A DNA stretch of 64,000 nt from Bacteroidota bacterium (GTDB lineage: Bacteria > Bacteroidota > Bacteroidia > Chitinophagales > Chitinophagaceae). The position numbers were made by a program, and so were the translations under genes. Under the pieces are notes generated by a model. The model was not told where the DNA came from, made no database searches, and saw only the letters and a program-made list of their open reading frames with translations. Shown in pieces: positions 37,472 to 46,624 of this stretch (the first letter of the stretch is position 1; each line of letters opens with the position of its first letter). The DNA lies in assembly GCA_018266575.1 (NCBI GenBank), contig JAFEAE010000017.1:124001-188000 (forward strand), in the 5' to 3' direction.

Positions 37472-38503
37472 ATGAAACCCGCAGGCATTTACGATATTAT
37501 CCGCATTGATGAATTTTCTGCAACTCCAAAATACCAGCAGATCATCAATGCTATTTTAAAAGGGATCGAGAACGGAAGGTTGAAACAACAAAGTGTGCTG
37601 CCATCTATCAACGACCTGAGTTATGAATTAGATGTATCGAGGAATACAGCAGAAAAAGCATACCGCTATTTAAAGAGAACAAGCATTATCAGTTCCGTTC
37701 CGGGCAAAGGATATTTCATAAAAACGACACGATTAAAACAAGCCTATAATATTTGTTTGCTGTTCAATAAACTTAGCATCCACAAAAAGATCATTTATGA
37801 TTCGTTTGTAAAAGCACTTGGAGAGAATGCGATAATTGATTTTTATATTTATAACAACGACTTCTCATTGTTCCGGAAATTGTTAGCAGAGAAGAAAGAA
37901 GATTATACAAATTATGTAATAATCCCGCATTTTTTAGAAGGCGGCGAAAACGCACATGACATCATTAATGCTATTCCGAAAGAAAAATTATTATTGCTCG
38001 ATAAAATAGTTGACGGCGTGCATGGAACGTATGCGGCGATCTATGAAGATTTTGAAAATGATATTTATGATGCATTGACAAAAGCCATCAAGCGTTTAAA
38101 AAAATACAAAGCCATCAAAATAATTTTCCCGGATTATACCTATCACCCGCGGGAAATATTAAATGGCTTCTACCGCTTCTGCCAGGATTATGCATTCGAT
38201 TATGAAGTGATCGAAGAGCCGCTTAGCAGTAATATAAATGAAGATACTGTTTACATCAGTTTGATGGAAGATGATCTCGTTCCCTTAATAAAAAAGATAC
38301 GAGAGAAAAAATTAGAAGTGGGAAAACATGTAGGCGTTATCTCTTACAACGAAACACCAATAAAAGAAATCATTTTAAACGGCATTACTACTATTTCTTC
38401 CGACTTCAAATTTATGGGAGAAAAAGCCGCAGAGCTTATATTGAATAAATCAAAACAACATATTGCTGTTCCTTTTTATTTGACGTTGAGAAATTCATTA
38501 TAA
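37472..38503 (+). CDS. GntR-family regulator with sugar-binding-type sensor domain, probable rhamnose regulator
   Basis: Transcription regulator of 343 residues. The N-terminal winged helix is of GntR type: ATPKYQQIINAILKGIENGR, then QQSVLPSINDLSYELDVSRNTAEKAYRYLK and SVPGKGYFI (within residues 10-85). The remainder resembles a periplasmic-binding-protein/LacI-like ligand domain (YVIIPHFLEG, GVISYNETPIKEII, TTISSDFKFMGEKAAELIL) rather than FadR or UTRA effector domains. It is divergent from rhaT, so it most likely senses rhamnose or a pathway intermediate. The rhamnose assignment rests on position. Confidence 0.85.
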   Translation: MKPAGIYDIIRIDEFSATPKYQQIINAILKGIENGRLKQQSVLPSINDLSYELDVSRNTAEKAYRYLKRTSIISSVPGKGYFIKTTRLKQAYNICLLFNKLSIHKKIIYDSFVKALGENAIIDFYIYNNDFSLFRKLLAEKKEDYTNYVIIPHFLEGGENAHDIINAIPKEKLLLLDKIVDGVHGTYAAIYEDFENDIYDALTKAIKRLKKYKAIKIIFPDYTYHPREILNGFYRFCQDYAFDYEVIEEPLSSNINEDTVYISLMEDDLVPLIKKIREKKLEVGKHVGVISYNETPIKEIILNGITTISSDFKFMGEKAAELILNKSKQHIAVPFYLTLRNSL

Positions 38504-38530
38504 TTAAAATCCGATTGAATCCTTAAAGGT

Positions 38531-41500
38531 TTAATTATTAGGTTTTATTGTTTTAACCTGCTTCAATTCCTGTTTATTTTTCTTTCGCAATAAAATAGAG
38601 CTCATCGGCGCAACACTTCGGGCGGCACCTTCAACTACCATTTTTAAAAAATAGCTTATAGATGATTTGTAGCGGAGACGCATAAACGAAAATTCGGCTG
38701 TTTTGGTTTTATTCCTTTTTCGTATAGCAAATGTATTGGCAAAAAAGTTAAGCAGTTTTGTACCGAATTTTTTGTGCTGTGTATTCCCCGAATCCAGTAT
38801 ATCTGCTTTGAGGTTTTCAAAATACAACCGCATGCTTCCATGGGCAGCTTTGTCGTTAGCAATTGCAGAAAGGCTCATCGTATCCAGTGCCCCGGATTTA
38901 GCACGCATAGAAACCAATGGAACTAAAAAAGGATTAAGCAAATTAAGGTCGCCGGGGCCAAGTTGTAACCGCAAAGAGAGCCCGCTTAACGAATCACGGT
39001 AAGATTCATTCAATGTTAAATGCAAGGGTAAGGTGTCTAAAAATTTTGCATGCACATTAATTTGCAAGCTGTCGGTAAATCCATTGTCCCGTGACGCAAT
39101 TCCGGAAACGGATCCATTGATCTTTGTAAATGAAACCTGCCCTGTTTTCTTTGTATCTGCATTCAGTTCCGCATATTTTACAGACATATTATTCAATGTT
39201 ATTTTATTTACCTCAACGGTAGCAGGAATAATTTTAATTGCCGGAGTTGGCAATGGTTGTATTGTTTCCGGTCCGGCTTGAATAAATTTGTCGCTATATA
39301 CACTCAGGTATCCGTTATCGATTTTCATTAAAGGGATTTCTATTATACTATCCTTCATCTGAATTCCATCCATACTTATTTTACCCGACGATGCCTGCAT
39401 GAAGTCTTTACGGGTAGTAAGGCTCTTTATAAATTCTTCTTTATTCTTTCCCGGATCGATTGAAAAGGATTTTAATTCTGCATGCGTCTTCGCCTGATCA
39501 AAATGAAAGTCGTCTATTTTTAAATCCGCATGTTCATTATGCAGGCGCACCGAATCAATCTGCAAATTTGTTTTAGACGAATTAAGCAGCCATGAAAATG
39601 TATTCTTAAAATCCGAAGATGAAGCGGAAATATGCCGGGCATCGACATTACTGATCAAAAAAGTGCTCCTGCTTTTTGAAAAACGGTTAACAGAATATTC
39701 GATCGCTCCGGAAATCAGTGTAGCGCCATTTTCACTCCAACTTTGTGTTGATGGCTGAAGCGAAAATGAATTTATATCAACTGCAACACGATCTTTCACA
39801 CTAATCGTTATCGAATCATTTTTTTTGAAAAAAGGATTTTCAGTTAGAAAAGATAGCTGGTTAACAAGTAGTGAACTATCTTTTTGCGTAGCAATAGTTT
39901 TAATATGCAATGATATATTTTCGCTTTCTGCAAATACTTTATCCCTGTTATCCTTCTTATTAAAAAAAACTGAAGCGTTGTCCAGGCTAAAATTAGTTAT
40001 GTTCAGATGCGGCAAACTGATATCTTCTTTTGTTTTTCTTTGTTCACGATTATTTTTGTTTGATACAAATCTCATTTCCGGCTTTTGTACAGACAATGAG
40101 TCGAGTGATAAATTCCCGGTTGCAATTGTTTCATTCAATGATGGGATAAAACTCACAGAAGAGGCATGTATCAGAATTGTATCACTCACCGTTTTCTTTT
40201 CAAACAAAATATTTTTTAATTGAGAGAGCTGGTTATCGTGGATCACAAATCCTGAACATTGCAATTTGCCATTTTCAAAGTTTGCATCAATCGTATTTCC
40301 TTCTGCAAAAAATCCTTCCGTAATAAATGGCTTTGCCATTTGCTTATTCAAACTATTTGCAGAAATAGTTTTCAAAACCAAACCTGCATTGAATTTTTCA
40401 TTCTTAAAAATGATCTTTGTATTATTCCCGGTAATGTTATTCAGGAAAAACTCCGGCGCATGATTATCGTTCTTTAATTCATTTTTCGTTTTATTATCCA
40501 TATCAAACCGCACCGTTCCTTCATTCCAGTTCACCCCGTTTACATCAAGTTCATTGTTATCAAACGAAAAATCAGTAAGGGCTACCCCATGCAGGTCCAC
40601 TAAAATATTCCTGTCCGCAGTCCGAAGAGAAACATTATTCAATGCAAGGTTCTTTGCTGTTTTATTAAATGCAGAATTTCCTATAAATAAAGAGGCAGAG
40701 GCATTATTGGCATTTGCAGTATAGAACGACAATTCATTAACGGAACTGACAAGCTGATTAACGGATTTGGCTTTTGTAAGCGCATCTGCGTTAAGGTCCA
40801 TATTGAGATTTTGTAATTGCATATTGATGCTGCTACCTTGCCTGAAAGAAAAATTTCCATGCACGATATGCAACTGGTCAAGATCAACAATGCTATCCAT
40901 CACTGATAATGTCTGGTAAATAGATTTTTTTTTCCCGGTGTGAACAGAATCATTTTGTGCAAAAAGCATATTCTTTTCGATATGCAATACCGGATTATAA
41001 AGGATGGCGTTTCTTGCACGAAAATGATTTTCGAAAATAAAATATATCCAGTCAAATCCCATTATCTCCAATCGCGGAACAGTGTAATCCCTGATCAGTG
41101 TAGCTTTTGCCTGTTTAACTGTTGCCGTAGTAAAATGGTGCAATACGATTTTGTTATTGATGAATTGTAAGCTATCGAAACGGAAGCGATAAATACTATC
41201 CGGCGTGTAGCCAACATAATTACGGACCGTATAATAAAATCCATCAATGCTCAGCAAATTCCCGAGAGAATCATTTACGTGAACGCCTTCTACGCTTACA
41301 TTATCATTTTTTGTTTGAAAGGTGGTTGTTTTTTCATTTTGATGCAGGTAAATAATCGCACTGCCTTGTTGCATTACAATATGCCTTATGTCAACTGCAA
41401 CCGGAAGATGATATATTGTGCTATCCAACTGTGACCTTTTTACGCTTGCAGGTTCCTTGTGCTTATGATTTGCATAGATCTCAACACGACCATCGGCTTT

Positions 41501-42400
41501 CTCAACAAAAACAGAATCTGCCTTAACTAACTGGTGTTGATACAGCGCGTTGAAGTCAAGCCCGGAAATAGTAAGTTTTTCTGCAGAAGAAATAAAATTA
41601 CTTTGCTTTTCTGCAAGCGGAAGTATGTTTACAGATGGATTTGTGATCTGTATGAGTTTCTCTCTTGAATCCAACATCAATTCCTTGAATGAAACAGTAC
41701 TTTTATTATCAGGCAATAAAATATTCTGATCATGCACTTTTAATAAAATCCTTTCGGGCAAAACAAACCTGGAAGGGTTTGCTGCATCGGCAGAATCAAT
41801 ATTTAATTTATCAACCGATAAAAAAATATGCGACAACCGAAACGGCACCCTGTCCGTTTTATTGGCATCTGTGATCAATACATGCCCTTCATTTATTTCG
41901 AGCCGTTGCAAATGCAATACGGAAAGGGATTGGTTGATCGTTTTATACACATTTCCCAATTCTTCAGCCAATAAAAATTTTGATTGTGGAGAAGACGTAT
42001 CATGTTGTTGCGAACTTTTTCTTATTACCGAAATATCCGGTGCATTAAAAAGTATAGAATCAACGATTAATTTTTTATGAAATAATAATTCCCATTTTGA
42101 ACGGATCTTCAAATGGAAATTTTGCACCGAGAAATAATAAGAAGTGGCCTCACTTGCAGAATCTGTATTGAAAATTTTTAAATCCTTTATATCAATATTA
42201 TTATCAAAATAATTGATGCGGAATTTTTTCATTTCGCTTTTTAGCTTCCCGCCTGAAGCAAACGAAATCAATTCCTCTATTGTTTTTTCGGAATTATGTA
42301 TGAACCAAAAATGAAATCCAAGTAATAATAATAAAATTAATACGACAATATGCCAGGCAAACCTGAAGAGCGCTTTAGCAATTTGTCGTATTAATTTCAT
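38531..42400 (-). CDS. Very large AsmA/DUF748-like envelope protein
   Basis: Protein of 1289 residues with a single N-terminal membrane anchor (FRFAWHIVVLILLLLLGFHF, about residues 12-31) and otherwise beta-strand-rich sequence, the architecture of AsmA-like/DUF748 proteins related to TamB and YhdP, which form long beta-groove bridges for lipids across the periplasm. A conserved early segment is FRINYFDNNIDIKDLKIFNT. The C-terminal part (about 1150-1270) has the LSLRLQLGPGDLNLLNPFLV-like region and ends in a basic tail. No other repeat class is obvious. It ends 28 bases from the convergent regulator gene. Confidence 0.7.
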   Translation of the reverse strand: MKLIRQIAKALFRFAWHIVVLILLLLLGFHFWFIHNSEKTIEELISFASGGKLKSEMKKFRINYFDNNIDIKDLKIFNTDSASEATSYYFSVQNFHLKIRSKWELLFHKKLIVDSILFNAPDISVIRKSSQQHDTSSPQSKFLLAEELGNVYKTINQSLSVLHLQRLEINEGHVLITDANKTDRVPFRLSHIFLSVDKLNIDSADAANPSRFVLPERILLKVHDQNILLPDNKSTVSFKELMLDSREKLIQITNPSVNILPLAEKQSNFISSAEKLTISGLDFNALYQHQLVKADSVFVEKADGRVEIYANHKHKEPASVKRSQLDSTIYHLPVAVDIRHIVMQQGSAIIYLHQNEKTTTFQTKNDNVSVEGVHVNDSLGNLLSIDGFYYTVRNYVGYTPDSIYRFRFDSLQFINNKIVLHHFTTATVKQAKATLIRDYTVPRLEIMGFDWIYFIFENHFRARNAILYNPVLHIEKNMLFAQNDSVHTGKKKSIYQTLSVMDSIVDLDQLHIVHGNFSFRQGSSINMQLQNLNMDLNADALTKAKSVNQLVSSVNELSFYTANANNASASLFIGNSAFNKTAKNLALNNVSLRTADRNILVDLHGVALTDFSFDNNELDVNGVNWNEGTVRFDMDNKTKNELKNDNHAPEFFLNNITGNNTKIIFKNEKFNAGLVLKTISANSLNKQMAKPFITEGFFAEGNTIDANFENGKLQCSGFVIHDNQLSQLKNILFEKKTVSDTILIHASSVSFIPSLNETIATGNLSLDSLSVQKPEMRFVSNKNNREQRKTKEDISLPHLNITNFSLDNASVFFNKKDNRDKVFAESENISLHIKTIATQKDSSLLVNQLSFLTENPFFKKNDSITISVKDRVAVDINSFSLQPSTQSWSENGATLISGAIEYSVNRFSKSRSTFLISNVDARHISASSSDFKNTFSWLLNSSKTNLQIDSVRLHNEHADLKIDDFHFDQAKTHAELKSFSIDPGKNKEEFIKSLTTRKDFMQASSGKISMDGIQMKDSIIEIPLMKIDNGYLSVYSDKFIQAGPETIQPLPTPAIKIIPATVEVNKITLNNMSVKYAELNADTKKTGQVSFTKINGSVSGIASRDNGFTDSLQINVHAKFLDTLPLHLTLNESYRDSLSGLSLRLQLGPGDLNLLNPFLVPLVSMRAKSGALDTMSLSAIANDKAAHGSMRLYFENLKADILDSGNTQHKKFGTKLLNFFANTFAIRKRNKTKTAEFSFMRLRYKSSISYFLKMVVEGAARSVAPMSSILLRKKNKQELKQVKTIKPNN

Positions 42401-42734
42401 GCTTACAGGTAATTGAGGGTGGACAGTTTTTTATAAACTGATATAAGCTTCCCAAAATGATTTATCAATTTAAAATTATATTGCTGAATAGTTCAGAATT
42501 TTTGCAGCACATGCTTGCATTTTTCAAAAAAAATGTCAATCTTTATAGCACCATTACTACTACGCTTACCCAAAATCCCAGGTTAAACTCTCAACCCAAT
42601 AATCCTCGTTAATATTTTGCTATTTCATCGTATTATTCCAAATACGGATTAAACAATATTGACTTTACAGGTCGAACGGCTAACTATCTCCAGTATCTGA
42701 TAAACCGGAATTGAGATCACATAAAATTATTGTT

Positions 42735-42842
42735 ATGATTTCGCACCTGGTTGTTTGCAGCATACTTATTGGATTATCGCTTATTTATACAAACCTCATT
42801 CAGAAAAAAGAAACAAAAAATGAGACTAAACAGTTACTATAG
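42735..42842 (+). CDS. Possible small membrane peptide (35 aa)
   Basis: ATG at 42735 gives 35 residues, starting MISHLVVCSILIGLSLIYTN: one hydrophobic helix followed by a charged tail rich in Lys/Glu (QKKETKNETKQ), the layout of single-span micropeptides such as KdpF-like subunits. It overlaps a second tiny hydrophobic frame. It lies in a 540-base gap otherwise without genes. T-rich DNA produces hydrophobic frames by chance, so confidence is low. Confidence 0.25.
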   Translation: MISHLVVCSILIGLSLIYTNLIQKKETKNETKQLL

Positions 42843-42912
42843 AGTAGTTATTGTGACGATTATTTCGCTGTATTGGTTGCTTTGGTTGTTTTCCGTACGC
42901 ACTACATTTTAA
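42820..42912 (+). CDS. Possible second small membrane peptide (30 aa)
   Basis: ATG at 42820 overlaps the previous small frame by 23 bases and gives 30 residues, with a hydrophobic core (VVIVTIISLYWLLWLF) between short polar ends. The overlap resembles coupled small genes, but there is no independent support. Confidence 0.2.
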   Translation: MRLNSYYRVVIVTIISLYWLLWLFSVRTTF

Positions 42913-42940
42913 AACATCCGCAACCATTTTGTGAAATAAT

Positions 42941-44068
42941 TTATCCGCCCCATTTCCGGTTGATGAATTTGCGGCAAGGTTGCTCAATGCAATAATAAGT
43001 AAGAGATGAAATTGCAACGAGTAACAGTAAATAAATTATGCAATACATCAGCCCCGGAAAGAAAGCGATATTTTGTTTCCCTCTCCCAAGGCCAATTACG
43101 CCCGACAAGCGCAAACCTTTTGAAAAAGGTTCCTGCAAAAAAATCTGCATCAAATAAATAGAATAAGAAATCAATCCGAGATATTGTAAGATCCGGTTAT
43201 TACAGATTTTATGGAGATAACCACCATTGCATGCGAAGGCAATAACGATGGCCGCAAAGAGAATTATACAATAACCATCACTAACCGCAAAATGCATTGC
43301 TAATACAAGCAAGATGAGAGAGAATAAAACTGTAACATCTTTTTGAAAAATTTTTTTAGCTGTGGACGACTGATATAAAATATACATAATCATTCCGGTG
43401 ATGAAGCCTGCAATTCCCCGAAGAAAGCCATAATCGTAGGTTGTATTAATATTATGCGGAACAGGTATTGCAGGATTCATCGGGTTTTTGCGTGGCAGCA
43501 AAAACATGATAGAAAGATAAGCTGTAATAACCAACACAATTAAAACAACAACAGACAAACGCTTTTTTTTGCTGATGAATAATACAAGCAGCGGAAACAG
43601 CATATAAGAAATCCATTCGGCGCTGATGCTCCATGCAGGAATATTCCAGGTGAAAATATTGTGAATGTAATATGATTGCAACAGGAAAACATTGGTGAGA
43701 ATTGCTGCCGGGTCTTCAATACGGTTTGGATAAGTTCCTGCCGGGGAAAATACAATTACCAAAATAACAAGCAATAGCAAAGAAAAGATATGTAACGGGT
43801 AAATGCGTGCAAAACGTGCAACGATAAATTTTTTCAGGTTTTCTTTTTTTATAGCATCAAGAAAACTTTCCCGGTATACATGAAAGATGATGAACCCGCT
43901 CATGATAAAAAAAAGATCAACCATCAAATAAGATTTCTCGAAAAACATAGTCTGCTGTGCCGGAACAAATCTCGCAATTGCCATTTCAAAATGAAATATG
44001 GCAACAAGTAATGCAGCAATGCCGCGTAACGGTGTTAGATTGGAAAGATATTGTGTTTTGTGGGGCAT
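42941..44068 (-). CDS. Membrane acyltransferase of the OafA/YrhL family (acyltransferase 3)
   Basis: Integral membrane acyltransferase of 375 residues from the ATG at 44068; an upstream TTG would add six residues. The family signature is at the start, LTPLRGIAALLVAIFHFEMA (about residues 11-30), containing the H of the RGI...FH motif, followed by FFIMSGFIIFHVYRESF. About ten membrane segments follow. Such enzymes O-acetylate or acylate surface polysaccharides or peptidoglycan; substrate cannot be deduced and no polysaccharide cluster surrounds it. It may be cytoplasm-facing with no SGNH domain attached. Confidence 0.88.
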   Translation of the reverse strand: MPHKTQYLSNLTPLRGIAALLVAIFHFEMAIARFVPAQQTMFFEKSYLMVDLFFIMSGFIIFHVYRESFLDAIKKENLKKFIVARFARIYPLHIFSLLLLVILVIVFSPAGTYPNRIEDPAAILTNVFLLQSYYIHNIFTWNIPAWSISAEWISYMLFPLLVLFISKKKRLSVVVLIVLVITAYLSIMFLLPRKNPMNPAIPVPHNINTTYDYGFLRGIAGFITGMIMYILYQSSTAKKIFQKDVTVLFSLILLVLAMHFAVSDGYCIILFAAIVIAFACNGGYLHKICNNRILQYLGLISYSIYLMQIFLQEPFSKGLRLSGVIGLGRGKQNIAFFPGLMYCIIYLLLLVAISSLTYYCIEQPCRKFINRKWGG

Positions 44069-44294
44069 GAAATTATAAAGCTTCAATATAATTAGTTATT
44101 GCGAGAAAAGACTAAAAAGAGAAAGACTAAAAACTAAATCGTTGAAAAGATTTGGGTTTTGCCACAGACTCGTAGATTGATGCATGTTTTAAACCTTGAA
44201 GGTTTGAAACACGTTGATAAATTTTATTATACATTATAATATTTCCGGATTTTCGGAAAACTTCATCGCAGATTACCCATGCTTCATACTTAGT

Positions 44295-44389
44295 GTTCAA
44301 TAGTAGCACAACTGATGAACGGATTGCGATTCTTCCGCTGGAAGAATCGAAGGCAAGAATGTTCAACCTGAGTTACTAATGCTTGTATC
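44295..44389 (+). repeat. Dispersed structured repeat, copy 2 (with extra hairpin)
   Basis: It begins GTTCAATAGTAGCACAACTG, matching copy 1 for 35 bases with one change, then carries an additional perfect hairpin GATTCTTCC-GCT-GGAAGAATC, and resumes similarity at GCAAGAATGTTCAACCTGAG to TTGTATC. It lies within the 590-base gap before tspO, in which I see no gene. Nearby are an AAACCTTGAAGGTTT hairpin (about 44191) and GACTAAAAACTAAA echo repeats. Confidence 0.75.
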
Positions 44390-44659
44390 TCAATAAAAAA
44401 CTAAAATGAGAAAAGCTAAAAACTATATTGGTTAAACGTTAGAAAGTTTCTGATTGGATAACCAACTTAAGGATTACTGTAATACAATTAAACCCAAAAC
44501 ATAAGATTAAAAACTAAACTGCAGCACCGCAGGGAAGGTCACTTTCTTTATTTAGCAAATAACTATACAAATCATTTCATGGATTATTAATCCGGGAAAT
44601 AAAAATAGTACCGGAATAAAACAAATTTCATTTGCATTTGTTTTAACGTAATTATTTAT

Positions 44660-45124
44660 ATGCACAGACAAAAAATCCTGTTCAGTATTATCGCTTCTGT
44701 TCTGCTTGGTTTTTCAAGCGGGTTATTTACCGTAACGGAAATCAATACTTGGTACGTCCATCTTGCTAAGCCGTCCTGGAACCCGCCAAATTGGTTATTC
44801 GCACCGGTATGGACAACATTATACATTCTTATCGGCATTTCTTTTGGGTTGATTTGGTCATCAGCCAACCCTGCGAAAGCAAAAGCCATGCGCATTTTCA
44901 TTGTACAATTCGTGCTCAATTTATTATGGTCTTTTCTTTTTTTCAAGCTGCATGATATCGGATTTGCAATGCTTGAAGTATGGGTACTTTTTATTCTTAT
45001 TTTACTCACCGTTATTTTCGCAGCACGCATTAACAGGGTTGCTGCCTTGCTCCTTCTGCCCTACCTTTTCTGGGTCTTGTTTGCATCAACACTTAACAGC
45101 ACTATCTGGCTATTGAACAAATGA
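44660..45124 (+). CDS. tspO: TspO/MBR family tryptophan-rich sensory protein
   Basis: Five-TM outer- or inner-membrane protein of 154 residues that in bacteria binds porphyrins and takes part in light and oxygen responses. Conserved segments are WYVHLAKPSWNPPNWLFAPV (about residues 31-50) with WTTLYILIGISFGLIW, the FVLNLLWSFLFFKLHDIGFA block and ALLLLPYLFWVLFASTLN. The stop codon overlaps the ATG of the photolyase-like gene (ATGA), showing translational coupling. An ACAAAT/ATTTGT inverted pair (44623-44643) upstream may be a regulatory site. Confidence 0.94.
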   Translation: MHRQKILFSIIASVLLGFSSGLFTVTEINTWYVHLAKPSWNPPNWLFAPVWTTLYILIGISFGLIWSSANPAKAKAMRIFIVQFVLNLLWSFLFFKLHDIGFAMLEVWVLFILILLTVIFAARINRVAALLLLPYLFWVLFASTLNSTIWLLNK

Positions 45125-46620
45125 CGCATCCGGGTATCGCATATATCATTTTCCCTCATCAATTGTTTGAGGATATTTCAGCACTCCCTAAAAATACACA
45201 AGTTTACCTTGTTGAAGAATCTCTCTTCTTTACGGAATATAAATTCCACAAACAAAAAATCGCATTTCAACGCGCCGGCATGAAGTTTTATGAACACTTC
45301 CTCGCCCCGAATGGTTTTGAGGTAAATTATATTGAAGCGCACGATGGAAATTCAAATATCAGGAAGTTGATAAAAAACCTTTCGATACAAAACTTCTCCC
45401 GGATTATTTATCGCGACACAACAGACAACTGGCTTGAAAAAAGAATTGCTAAAACATGCAGCGAGTGCAAAATCGAAGTTGAAAAACTTCCTTCGTTATT
45501 ATTTCTGAACACCAGCAGTGATGTTGAAAAATATTTTTCAGGTAAGAAAAAATATTTTCAAACTGATTTTTATAGGCAACAACGTACAAGAAGAAAGATA
45601 TTAATCGACAGCAATGGAATGCCTGCCGGAGGGAAGTGGAGTTTTGATGAAGAGAACCGGAAAAAATATCCAAAAGATAAAACACCGCCCTTAGTTTTGT
45701 TTCCTGAAACAAATACATTTTATAAAGAAGCCATTTTATACACGGAAAAATATTTCAGCAGCAATTACGGCCAATTAAATACCCCTGTTCGTTATCCATG
45801 CACCTACGAAGAAAGCAGGATGTGGCTTGACCAGTTTCTGAAAAACCGCTTTTCAGAATTCGGGTTATATGAAGATGCGATAGTAAGCAACGAAAACTTT
45901 TTACATCACAGCCTGCTCAGTCCTTTAATAAACACCGGGTTAATTACACCTGCTGAAATCATTGACAAGACTATTCAATTTGCCAATAAAAATAATATAC
46001 CCATCAATTCGATGGAAGGTTTTACCAGGCAGGTAATTGGTTGGCGGGAATTTGTCCGTGGCGTTTATGAAATGAAAGGAACAGAAGAGCGTACAAAAAA
46101 TTTCTGGGGCTTCACAAGAAAGATCCCATCATCTTTTTGGAATGGGACAACGGGCATATTGCCTGTTGATGCTGTAATCAAAAAAATCCTGGAGACAGGA
46201 TACTGCCATTATATCGAACGGCTGATGATACTCGGAAATTTTATGCTCCTTTGCGAGTTTCATCCCGATGAAGTTTACCGGTGGTTCATGGAAATGTTTA
46301 TCGATTCTTATGATTGGGTAATGGTGCCAAATGTATATGGCATGAGCCAATTTGCCGACGGCGGTTTGATGTCGACCAAACCTTATATCAGCGGCAGCAA
46401 TTATATCATGAAAATGAGCGATTTTAAAAAAGGGGAATGGCAGGAGATATGGGATGCGCTTTTTTGGAATTTTATTCAAAAGCACCAAACTTTTTTTATG
46501 TCGAACCATCGGTTATCCATGCTCGTTAGTAGCTATAACAAGATGCCCGATGATAAAAAGAAAAAGCATTTGAATAGTGCAAAAAGTTTTTTTACCATGC
46601 TGGATAACAGTAATAAATAA
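45121..46620 (+). CDS. Cryptochrome/photolyase-related protein of the FeS-BCP type, without the Fe-S cysteines
   Basis: Homologue of the prokaryotic (6-4) photolyase/cryptochrome group (PhrB/CryB, DPRP family), 499 residues. The N-terminal alpha/beta antenna domain begins IAYIIFPHQLFEDISALPKN, and the FAD-binding helical domain has NSMEGFTRQVIGWREFVRGV and YIERLMILGNFMLLCEFHPD followed by MVPNVYGMSQFADGGLMSTK. In PhrB the [4Fe-4S] cluster uses four Cys: one in an MNC segment, two in a CxxC and one in an ACPF segment. The corresponding places here read GILPV, SDFKKGEW and WDALFWNF, so none is Cys. FAD use is likely; the cluster cannot form. It may repair DNA or sense light. It overlaps tspO by 4 bases. 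Confidence 0.85.
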   Translation: MTHPGIAYIIFPHQLFEDISALPKNTQVYLVEESLFFTEYKFHKQKIAFQRAGMKFYEHFLAPNGFEVNYIEAHDGNSNIRKLIKNLSIQNFSRIIYRDTTDNWLEKRIAKTCSECKIEVEKLPSLLFLNTSSDVEKYFSGKKKYFQTDFYRQQRTRRKILIDSNGMPAGGKWSFDEENRKKYPKDKTPPLVLFPETNTFYKEAILYTEKYFSSNYGQLNTPVRYPCTYEESRMWLDQFLKNRFSEFGLYEDAIVSNENFLHHSLLSPLINTGLITPAEIIDKTIQFANKNNIPINSMEGFTRQVIGWREFVRGVYEMKGTEERTKNFWGFTRKIPSSFWNGTTGILPVDAVIKKILETGYCHYIERLMILGNFMLLCEFHPDEVYRWFMEMFIDSYDWVMVPNVYGMSQFADGGLMSTKPYISGSNYIMKMSDFKKGEWQEIWDALFWNFIQKHQTFFMSNHRLSMLVSSYNKMPDDKKKKHLNSAKSFFTMLDNSNK

Positions 46621-46624
46621 ATTA

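Noticed and set aside
42735..42842. Idea that the small peptide is KdpF serving the KdpDE-like pair
   Set aside because: There are no kdpABC genes nearby and the KdpDE-like genes are 16 kb away.
44127..44366. Minus-strand frame of 79 codons upstream of tspO
   Set aside because: It lies mostly across structured-repeat copy 2 and short echo repeats, so it is not a gene.
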